From DASTBU01 sp035711845 (GTDB lineage Bacteria; Acidobacteriota; Vicinamibacteria; Vicinamibacterales; 2-12-FULL-66-21), in assembly GCA_035711845.1 (NCBI GenBank), contig DASTBU010000166.1, forward strand, positions 16,314 through 80,313: 64,000 bases of DNA. The letters run 5' to 3'. Positions 50,793 to 58,543 of this stretch are shown piece after piece. Under the pieces are notes generated by a model. The model did not search any database. It saw only the letters and a list, made by a program, of their open reading frames with translations, and was not told the origin of the DNA. Numbering within the stretch: position 1 is the stretch's first letter; every line of letters starts with the position of its first letter. Made by a program: the position numbers and the translations under genes.

Positions 50793-53700
50793 ATGGATGC
50801 CCTGATGTCGTTCGGACAGTTTCACCCCGTCGTCCGGCAGTGGTTCACCGAGACGCTCGGAAGCCCGGCGCCTGTCCAGCTCGAAGGATGGGAGGCCATC
50901 GCCCAGGGGCGGCATACGCTGATTGCCGCCCCCACCGGGTCAGGAAAGACCCTCGCGGCGTTCCTGACCGCGCTCGATGATCTCTTCAAGGACGGGCTCC
51001 GGTCGCGGCTCCCCGACTGCGTTCGCGTCCTGTATGTCTCGCCCCTCAAGGCACTGAGCACAGACATCCACAGGAACCTGGCTGAGCCCAGGGAAGGCGT
51101 CCGTCGCCTCGCGGAAGCCGAGGGGCTGACCGCGCCTGTCATCACGGCGGCCCTCAGGACCGGTGACACCACACCCACCGAGCGCGCGGCGACGATCCGC
51201 ACACCACCACACATCCTCGTCACGACGCCTGAATCGCTGTATCTCCTGCTCACCGCCGAGCGCAGCCGGCACATGCTGCGAACCGTGCGGACGGTGATTC
51301 TCGACGAGATTCACGCGGTGATCGGCACGCGGCGCGGAGCTCATCTCGCGTTGTCGCTCGAGCGGTTGCAGCACGTGGCGGACCGCCCGCTGCTCCGAAT
51401 CGGTCTCTCGGCCACGCAAAAGCCGATCGCCGACGTGGCACGCTACCTCGTCGGCAACCACACCGCGGACTGCGCCATCGTCGACCACGGCCACCGTCGC
51501 GCCATGGATCTTGCGATCGAGCTGCCACGGTCGCCACTGGAAGCTGTCACGGCGAACGAGGTCTGGGAGGAGTACTACGACCGCCTCGCGGCCCTCGTCG
51601 AGGCGCACCGGACGACACTCGTGTTCGTGAATACGCGACGGATGGCGGAACGCGTGGCGCGGCACCTCAGCGATCGGCTGGGGGAGCCGGCCGTGACCGC
51701 GCACCACGGCAGCCTCTCGAGGGACACTCGACAGGATGCCGAGACGCGCTTGAAGACCGGGGGCCTGCGTGCGCTGGTCGCCACCGCCTCACTCGAGCTC
51801 GGCATCGACATCGGCCACGTCGATCTCGTGTGCCAGATCGGATCTCCACATCGAATCGGCACCTTGCTGCAGCGGGTTGGCCGATCCGGCCACACGCTGC
51901 GTGGTGTGCCGAAGGGCCGGCTGTTTCCTTCCTCCCGCGATGACCTCGTGGAGTGCGCGGCCCTGCTCCGTGCGGCCCGACGAGGAGAGCTCGACGCCAT
52001 CGTCGCGCAGGAAGCGCCGCTCGACGTGCTCACGCAGCAGATCGTGGCGGAGACCGCGTGCGAAGAACACAGGGAAGGCGATCTCTTCGCGCTCTGCCGG
52101 CGCGCCTGGCCCTATCGCGATCTCTCCCGAGCTGCGTTCGATTCCGTCGTCGCGATGGCGGCCGAGGGGTTCTCCACGCGGCGCGGCCGGCGTGCCGCGC
52201 TGCTGCATCGCGACGAGGTCAACGCACGAGTGCGGGGACGCCGCGGCGCGAGGCTGCTGGCGCAGACCTCCGGCGGCGCGATTCCGGAGGTCGCAGATTA
52301 CAGGGTCGTGCTGGATCCGGACGAGACGTTCATCGGCACAGTGAACGAGGATTTCGCCATCGAGTCGATCGCCGGAGACGTCTTTCAGCTCGGAAACGCC
52401 TCGTGGCGGATTCTGCAGGTGGTTGCGGGCACCGTGCGAGTCGCCGACGCGAGGGGGACGCCTCCGAACATCCCGTTCTGGCTCGGCGAAGCGCCGGCAC
52501 GGAGCGACGAGCTGTCGCGCGCGGTCAGCGACCTGCGCGCCGACCTCGAGACGAGGCTCGCGACGGCTGGATCCGGCGCCGCCGCGGAATGGCTGAACGC
52601 GGAGACGTGCGTCGGACGGTGTGCCGCCGAGCAGGTGGTCGACTACCTCGCCGAGGCCCATCGCGTGCTCGGCGCGGTCCCGACTCAGCGCACACTGGTG
52701 CTCGAGCGCTTCTTCGACGAATCGGGCGGCATGCAGCTCGTCCTGCACGCGCCATTTGGAACGCGGATCAACAAGGCATGGGGGCTTGCGCTGCGCAAGC
52801 GGTTCTGCAGGCAGTTCAACTTCGAACTGCAGGCCGCGGCGACCGATGATGCGCTGATGCTGTCGCTCGGAACGCAACACTCGTTTCCACTGGCGGACGT
52901 GTTTCGCTACCTTCATCCCGAGACCGTCGAAGACGTGCTGGTGCAGGCGTTTCTCGATGCCCCTGTATTCGAGACGCGTTGGCGGTGGAACGCGACGCTG
53001 TCACTCGCGGTTCCGCGGCGCCGCGGCGGACGAAAGGTCCCGCCGCAGGTGCAGCGGATGCTGGCGGAAGACCTGCTCGCGGCCGCCTTTCCGGATGCGG
53101 CCGCGTGCCTCGAGAACATCCCCGGCGATCGACAGGTCCCCGATCATCCGCTCGTGAACCAGACGGTGCGGGATTGCCTGGAAGAGGCGATGGACCTCGC
53201 CGGGTTGCGCCGCGTGTTGCGCCGGATTCACGGGGGCGAGCTGCGTCTGGTCACGCGCGACACGCCGGAGCCCTCCGTCCTCACACACGAGATCCTCAAC
53301 GCCAGGCCGTACGCGTTCCTCGACGATGCGCCACTGGAGGAGCGACGGGCGCATGCGGTGCTGACGAGGAGGAGCGGGGAGCCCGGTGGCGATCTCGGCG
53401 CGCTCGACGCGTCGGCGATCGAACGGGTGCGCGAGGAGGCCCGTCCTGACCCACGCGACGCGCACGAGCTGCATGACGCGCTCGTGACCGCCGGTTTCCT
53501 CCGCGACTCGGAGATCGACGCACGGGATCTGCTCCCCGAGCTCGCATCGAGCGGGCGCATCGCGAGGGTCCTGTTCCCGGGGGGGACCGGTTCGGCCGAT
53601 GACCTGTGGATCGCGGCCGAGCGGCTGCCAGAGCTCTCCGCTGTACATCCCGGCGCGTCGACCGACCCATCGATCCAAGCGCCCCCCTCGCGCGCCCGCG

Positions 53701-55109
53701 CCTGGGCGCGTGCGGATGCGATCCGCGAGCTGCTGCGCAGCCGCCTGACGCTGATGGGCCCCACCACCTCGGATGCGATCGCACGCCCGTTGTGTCTTAC
53801 GCCCGAGGAGGCTTCCGCCGCGCTGCTCGCCCTGGAGGCGGACGGCGTTGTCCTGCGGGGGTCGTTCACTCCTCAGGGGGTTCAGGAGGTTCAAGGGGTT
53901 CAGGAGGTTCAAAGGTTCACTGGAGCAACGGAGTGGTGCGATCGCACGTTGCTGGCACGCATCCATCGCTATACCGTGCATCGGCTGCGTGCGGAGATTG
54001 AGCCTGTCGGCCCGGCCGATTTCATGCGGTTCCTCTTCAAGTGGCAACATGTCGATCCGGCAGCACGGCTCACCGGCGTGGAGGGCCTTCGCGAGGTGAT
54101 CGCGTCGCTCGACGGCTTCGAGCTTCCGGCGGGGGCGTGGGAGCGCTCGGTCCTCCCGGCTCGCATGGCGCCTTACGAGTCGCAGCACCTCGATCTGTTG
54201 TGCCTCGCCGGCGAAGCGGGATGGGCCAGGTTGTCGAAGCCGGGTGGGGATCCATCGGCGCCGCCCCGGCTGGCGCCGGCCACCTCAATCGCCCTGTTCC
54301 TTCGTGATCACGCGGAGGCCTGGCAGACACTGACGGCCGATGACATCGAGCCCCGCGAGCTGTCGCTCGACAAGGATTCGCGCGCCGTTCTGCAGGCACT
54401 CCGCGGGCGCGGCGCCTCGTTCCTGCAGGATCTCGCGGCGGCGACAGGACTCGATCCCGGTGCGCTGCGATCCGCGATCGGCGCGCTCGTCGCGTCGGGC
54501 CTTGCCGTATCGGACGGGTTCTCCGGACTGCGTGCGCTGATTCGCGCTGCCCAGGGAAGGCCCGCGAGCCATGATCGTCGAGCGAACTTCGCCGGCCGGT
54601 GGACGACGATCAGCATCGGACCGCCCACGCGCGACCGGACGGCCAGACTCGACATACAAGCCTGGTCGCTCCTGCGGCGGTATGGCGTCGTCTTTCGGCG
54701 CCTTCTGACGCGCGAGGCCGCTGCCGCTCCCTGGCGCGAGCTGGCGGCCCTGTACCGCCGGCTCGAAGCGCGCGGTGAGATACGAGGCGGGCGGTTCGTG
54801 TCGGGAATGTCCGGCGAACAGTTTGCGCTGCCCGACGCCGTTCAGATGCTGCGCGAGGTCCGACGCACGCGCCGGGACGGCCGCCTCCTCGTCATCAGTG
54901 CTGCCGACCCCTTGAACCTCAGCGGCATCGTCACCGCTGCCGAACGGATCCGGATCGCCGGCCGGACTCGGATCGTCTATCGCGATGGGACTGCGGTGGC
55001 CCTGCGAGAGGGCGAGCACATCCGCGCCCTGACGACCATGGATGCGAAGTCGAGCGCCGAGGTCTCCCGCGCGCTCGCCCGCCGATCTCCTGCGGTCCCG
55101 ATGACGTGA
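50793..55109 (+). CDS. lhr: Lhr-type large DEAD/DEAH helicase
   Basis: 1438 residues. An N-terminal superfamily 2 core has Walker A APTGSGKT near residue 47, motif Ia LYVSPLKALS, motif II as DEIH (LDEIHAV near 170) and the C-terminal RecA domain with SLELGIDIGHVDLV and QRVGRSGH. An extended winged-helix and Lhr-specific region follows (about 400-870), then the long C-terminal part found in large Lhr proteins. It unwinds DNA or RNA-DNA hybrids in repair. The start lies in a GATC array; a repeat-coded low-complexity segment (GVQEVQGVQEVQ) occurs near residues 1028-1042. Confidence 0.93.
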   Translation: MDALMSFGQFHPVVRQWFTETLGSPAPVQLEGWEAIAQGRHTLIAAPTGSGKTLAAFLTALDDLFKDGLRSRLPDCVRVLYVSPLKALSTDIHRNLAEPREGVRRLAEAEGLTAPVITAALRTGDTTPTERAATIRTPPHILVTTPESLYLLLTAERSRHMLRTVRTVILDEIHAVIGTRRGAHLALSLERLQHVADRPLLRIGLSATQKPIADVARYLVGNHTADCAIVDHGHRRAMDLAIELPRSPLEAVTANEVWEEYYDRLAALVEAHRTTLVFVNTRRMAERVARHLSDRLGEPAVTAHHGSLSRDTRQDAETRLKTGGLRALVATASLELGIDIGHVDLVCQIGSPHRIGTLLQRVGRSGHTLRGVPKGRLFPSSRDDLVECAALLRAARRGELDAIVAQEAPLDVLTQQIVAETACEEHREGDLFALCRRAWPYRDLSRAAFDSVVAMAAEGFSTRRGRRAALLHRDEVNARVRGRRGARLLAQTSGGAIPEVADYRVVLDPDETFIGTVNEDFAIESIAGDVFQLGNASWRILQVVAGTVRVADARGTPPNIPFWLGEAPARSDELSRAVSDLRADLETRLATAGSGAAAEWLNAETCVGRCAAEQVVDYLAEAHRVLGAVPTQRTLVLERFFDESGGMQLVLHAPFGTRINKAWGLALRKRFCRQFNFELQAAATDDALMLSLGTQHSFPLADVFRYLHPETVEDVLVQAFLDAPVFETRWRWNATLSLAVPRRRGGRKVPPQVQRMLAEDLLAAAFPDAAACLENIPGDRQVPDHPLVNQTVRDCLEEAMDLAGLRRVLRRIHGGELRLVTRDTPEPSVLTHEILNARPYAFLDDAPLEERRAHAVLTRRSGEPGGDLGALDASAIERVREEARPDPRDAHELHDALVTAGFLRDSEIDARDLLPELASSGRIARVLFPGGTGSADDLWIAAERLPELSAVHPGASTDPSIQAPPSRARAWARADAIRELLRSRLTLMGPTTSDAIARPLCLTPEEASAALLALEADGVVLRGSFTPQGVQEVQGVQEVQRFTGATEWCDRTLLARIHRYTVHRLRAEIEPVGPADFMRFLFKWQHVDPAARLTGVEGLREVIASLDGFELPAGAWERSVLPARMAPYESQHLDLLCLAGEAGWARLSKPGGDPSAPPRLAPATSIALFLRDHAEAWQTLTADDIEPRELSLDKDSRAVLQALRGRGASFLQDLAAATGLDPGALRSAIGALVASGLAVSDGFSGLRALIRAAQGRPASHDRRANFAGRWTTISIGPPTRDRTARLDIQAWSLLRRYGVVFRRLLTREAAAAPWRELAALYRRLEARGEIRGGRFVSGMSGEQFALPDAVQMLREVRRTRRDGRLLVISAADPLNLSGIVTAAERIRIAGRTRIVYRDGTAVALREGEHIRALTTMDAKSSAEVSRALARRSPAVPMT
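53875..53923 (+). repeat. In-frame 18-bp repeat inside the helicase gene
   Basis: Two 18-bp units of GGGGTTCAGGAGGTTCAA run in frame, encoding GVQEVQ twice. The units contain the GGTTCAG core of the intergenic heptamers, but with a period divisible by three. This is consistent with an intergenic-type repeat that became coding, or with slippage under frame selection. Confidence 0.88.
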
Positions 55110-55139
55110 AATTCCGATGTCCGCCGTCCGCCCTCGGAC

Positions 55140-55232
55140 TTCAGCTTTCCTACTTCAGCGTTCAGCCTTTCCTACTTCAGCCTTCCCATTTCAGCCTTCA
55201 GCCTTCCTACTTCAGCCTTCAGCCTTTCCTAC
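55140..55232. repeat. TTCAGCC/TTCCTAC heptamer array between lhr and the subtilisin gene
   Basis: About thirteen units (TTCAGCC, TTCAGCG, TTCCTAC, TTCCCAT), some with one extra T, fill the gap between convergent genes. The TAG stop of the subtilisin gene (55229-55231 on the minus strand) is inside the last CCTAC. Confidence 0.92.
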
Positions 55233-58200
55233 TGCACCGTCACGGTCGGACTGGTCGCCGCCCGCGTATAGCCGTTGTTCAGGAACAGCCTGAACTCGTA
55301 GGTGCCCGGCGTGGTCGGCATCGTGACGGTCCAGACCTTGGTCGTTCCCGGGCCGAGGTAGATGTATTTCAGATAGCTGTTATTCGCCGCGCCGGTCGCA
55401 GCGAGCGCAAGCCAGTCGGTCCCACCTCCAAGGCCGTTGGTCAGCGTGACGGTGACGGACGAACCGGGCGACACGTTCGTGGCACTGACCGTGAGTATCG
55501 GCGCCTCCTGGATCGTGAACGGCAGGGCGCTGGAGGTTCCGCCCCCCGGCGCCGGTGAAAACACCGAAATCTGTGCGGTCCCGACGGCGAGGATGTCGGA
55601 CGCGGGAATCGTCGCCCGCACCTGCGTGCTGCTGACCATCGTCGTCGGACGATCGGCGCCGTTCCACCGGACGATCGACGAGGGGGCGAACCCGCTGCCG
55701 TTCACGGTCAACGTGAACTCGCCTCCGCCGGTGAAAGTTCTCGACGGCGACAACGACGCCACCGTTGGAACGGGGTTCGGGCCCTGCGTGACGGTCACGG
55801 TGGGACTGGTCGCGGCGCGTGTGAACCCGTTGTTCGGGAACAGCCGGAACTCGTACGTGCCCGGCGTGGTCGGCATCTGCACGGTCCACGTCCGCGTCGT
55901 CACGCCGCCGCCAACGTAGATGTACTTGAGGTAGCTCGTATTCGGGGCGCTCGTGGCCGCAAATGCGAGCCAGTCCCCTGCACCGCCGAAGCCATCGGTC
56001 AGCGTCGCGGTGACGGTTCCGCCAGTCGGTATGCTGGTAGCGCTCACCGTGATTGTCGGCGCCTGGCCGATGGCGAACGACTGCGACCCGGACAGGCCTC
56101 CACCGGGTGCGGGCGAGAAGACCGTGACCAGCGCGCTGCCGACGACTGCCACGTCGGCCGCCGCGATTGACGCACGCAACTGCGTGCTGTTGACAAAGGT
56201 CGTTGGCCGGTCCGCGCCATTCCAGCGGACCACCGACGAAGAGACGAAGCCCGAACCGTTGACGGTCAGCGCGAAGCCCTGACCGCCGGCAATACCGGAG
56301 GCGGGTGAAAGCGAGCTGATCGCCGGAACGGGATTGGGCGGCGTGCTGACGGCAATCGCGGGGCTCGTCGCGGCCCGAGTGAACCCGTTGTTCAGGAACA
56401 GCCTGAACTCGTAGGCGCCCGCAGTCGACGGCATCGTCACCGTCCACGTCCGCGTGGTGACGCCCGCTCCCACGTACGTCCACTTCAAGTACTGGATGTT
56501 GGACGAGGACGTGGACGCCAACGCGAGCCAGTCCGCGGGGTTGCCGAACCCGTGCTCGAGGGTCACGGTCACGGGCGCCCCGCTCGAGGCGGCCGTCGTG
56601 CTGACGGCCAGCGACGGTGGCGGATCGACGGTCACCGGGTATGCCGTTGACATGCCGCCCCCGGGTCCGGGGTTGAACACCACGACCTGCGCTTCGCCGC
56701 CAGCGCCCAGTGCCGTATCGGGAATCGTCGCGCGGATCGAGTTGACAGTGAGGACGGTCGACGTCTGGGGCGCGCCATTCCACAACACGACGGAGAAGGC
56801 GTTGAATCCGCTCCCTGCGATCGTCAGCGTCACGGAACCCGTTCCGGCGTGGATTCGATCCGGCGAGACGGCCGTGACAGAGGGCGCCGGGTTCGTGACC
56901 GGCGTGAGGGACGCGAGCGCCTGGAACAACCGGACGCGCGGCACGGTGGTCGATCCGAAGAATCTGTTGTCCGTGACCGGCAGCCCGGTGGACTGGAGCG
57001 CGGCCAGGAGCGCGCTCACGCTTCCCGCAGGCTTCGCCTGGCGAAGAACCGCCCAGGCGCCGGCGACGTGTGGCGCCGCCATCGACGTCCCGTCGAAACT
57101 GCCGTACCCGCCGTTGGGAACCGATGATGTGATGGCCTGCCCGGGCGCGAACAACGAGAGAATCGGCGCGACGTTGGAGTACCACGACACCTGATCGCTC
57201 TTGCTGGTCGAGCCCACGCTCACCGCGGTGGACACGCACGAAGGCGTCGCAATCGACCATGGCGATCCGCTGTTGCCCGACGCCACCACGCTCGCGATGC
57301 CGGCGGATCGCAGGTTGTCGATGGCCGGCTTGTACGGCGCGTCGTCGCAGTACGTCGTGAACAGGTTCCCGCCAAGGCTCATATTCGCCGCGACGACGTT
57401 GAGCCCGCCTGAGAGGGAATAGACGTGCTCGAGGCCGGCAATGACATCCGATTCGAACGCTCCGGTGCAGGACGAAGCGCCGCCACAGAATTCCGTATCG
57501 ACGATCTCGGAGAAGACCTGGACCGCCATCACCTGCGCACCCTTGGCCACCCCGGAGAACGGCTGGCCCGCAAGGCTGCCGTTGCCCGCCGCGATTCCGG
57601 CAACGTGCGTTCCGTGCAGGCAATCGGCAGCCGGGCAGGGTACGGCGGAGCCTGCCCCGAACTGTTCCTCCTGGCCATTCGGACAGTAGGACTGGCTGGT
57701 GCCCGGAACCGTGCTCGAAAAGCACGCTTCCTGCACGACCTTCCCGGGGAGAAACGGATGACCCGCATCGACGCCTGTGTCCAGCACGGCGATCACCGTC
57801 CCGGTCCCGTCGTAGCCGCTTGCCCAGGCCTGATCGCTCTGGACGAGCGGCGCACTCTCCGCCAGCACGGGCCTGACGAGCCCGTCTTCCATCACCCGAA
57901 CGACATCCGACGTGGAGCTTTCCAGGGCTGCCAGAGCGGCCGGCGTGACTTCGACGGCCATGTAGGGGACGGTACGAAACCGGCGGATCACGCGATGATT
58001 CGCCGCCGGCAGGCGCTCGATCACGCGGGCGGCCGACATTTCGATCGCGCGCCGCTGCGCGTCGACAGCCTGCGGCGGCAGCTGGCGCTCCGGAACATGG
58101 CGTCCGGATGGAAGCCGTAGCTCCACAATCACCCGAACTCGCCCCTCCCGATCCGCACGCGCCCGCAGGGCGGCGGGGACCTGTACGTTCGCGGATCCTT

Positions 58201-58294
58201 GAGGAGCGACGCCCTGCGCGGAGACGAGGAATCCGCAGAGCGTGACCAACGAAACAATGACTGCGCCGGTTGCCGCACTCCCGTGACGGGTCAT
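55229..58294 (-). CDS. Secreted subtilisin-like protease (S8) with repeated C-terminal modules
   Basis: 1021 residues. A signal peptide (AVIVSLVTLCGFLVSAQG) is followed by an inhibitor-like propeptide (about 40-145) and the S8 catalytic domain: Asp172 (VLDTGVDAGHP), His227 (HGTHVAG), Asn in ASGNSGSP and Ser404 (GTSMAAPHVAG). From about residue 460, an IPT/TIG-like module and a second ~85-residue module alternate three times. The second module's core is DWLALA, then YLK, YVG, then TPGTYEFRLF and NNGFTRAATSP. This second module resembles SKICH/GW-type sheets, which is my inference. The modules probably bind surfaces or substrate. TAG is provided by the heptamer array. Confidence 0.93.
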   Translation of the reverse strand: MTRHGSAATGAVIVSLVTLCGFLVSAQGVAPQGSANVQVPAALRARADREGRVRVIVELRLPSGRHVPERQLPPQAVDAQRRAIEMSAARVIERLPAANHRVIRRFRTVPYMAVEVTPAALAALESSTSDVVRVMEDGLVRPVLAESAPLVQSDQAWASGYDGTGTVIAVLDTGVDAGHPFLPGKVVQEACFSSTVPGTSQSYCPNGQEEQFGAGSAVPCPAADCLHGTHVAGIAAGNGSLAGQPFSGVAKGAQVMAVQVFSEIVDTEFCGGASSCTGAFESDVIAGLEHVYSLSGGLNVVAANMSLGGNLFTTYCDDAPYKPAIDNLRSAGIASVVASGNSGSPWSIATPSCVSTAVSVGSTSKSDQVSWYSNVAPILSLFAPGQAITSSVPNGGYGSFDGTSMAAPHVAGAWAVLRQAKPAGSVSALLAALQSTGLPVTDNRFFGSTTVPRVRLFQALASLTPVTNPAPSVTAVSPDRIHAGTGSVTLTIAGSGFNAFSVVLWNGAPQTSTVLTVNSIRATIPDTALGAGGEAQVVVFNPGPGGGMSTAYPVTVDPPPSLAVSTTAASSGAPVTVTLEHGFGNPADWLALASTSSSNIQYLKWTYVGAGVTTRTWTVTMPSTAGAYEFRLFLNNGFTRAATSPAIAVSTPPNPVPAISSLSPASGIAGGQGFALTVNGSGFVSSSVVRWNGADRPTTFVNSTQLRASIAAADVAVVGSALVTVFSPAPGGGLSGSQSFAIGQAPTITVSATSIPTGGTVTATLTDGFGGAGDWLAFAATSAPNTSYLKYIYVGGGVTTRTWTVQMPTTPGTYEFRLFPNNGFTRAATSPTVTVTQGPNPVPTVASLSPSRTFTGGGEFTLTVNGSGFAPSSIVRWNGADRPTTMVSSTQVRATIPASDILAVGTAQISVFSPAPGGGTSSALPFTIQEAPILTVSATNVSPGSSVTVTLTNGLGGGTDWLALAATGAANNSYLKYIYLGPGTTKVWTVTMPTTPGTYEFRLFLNNGYTRAATSPTVTVQ

Positions 58295-58543
58295 AGAGAC
58301 CTCTCGCGTTGTTGACGAACTCCGGGTAAGGGATCGTCGGGAGCCGGGATGCCGCGCTGCTCGGAGGGGAACGTAATACGGTTAACCGAGGGTATGCGGG
58401 GTGTCAAGAACATACCGCCACAACCGCGAAATTACGTTTCCGCGAGCCGATACCAGTTTCGATATCCGCTTTTTGTCGAGGCAAATCCTGTGAATTGCAA
58501 AGAGCGATAAGCTGGCCGACAGGATGAAGCCGAGAGGCACGTG

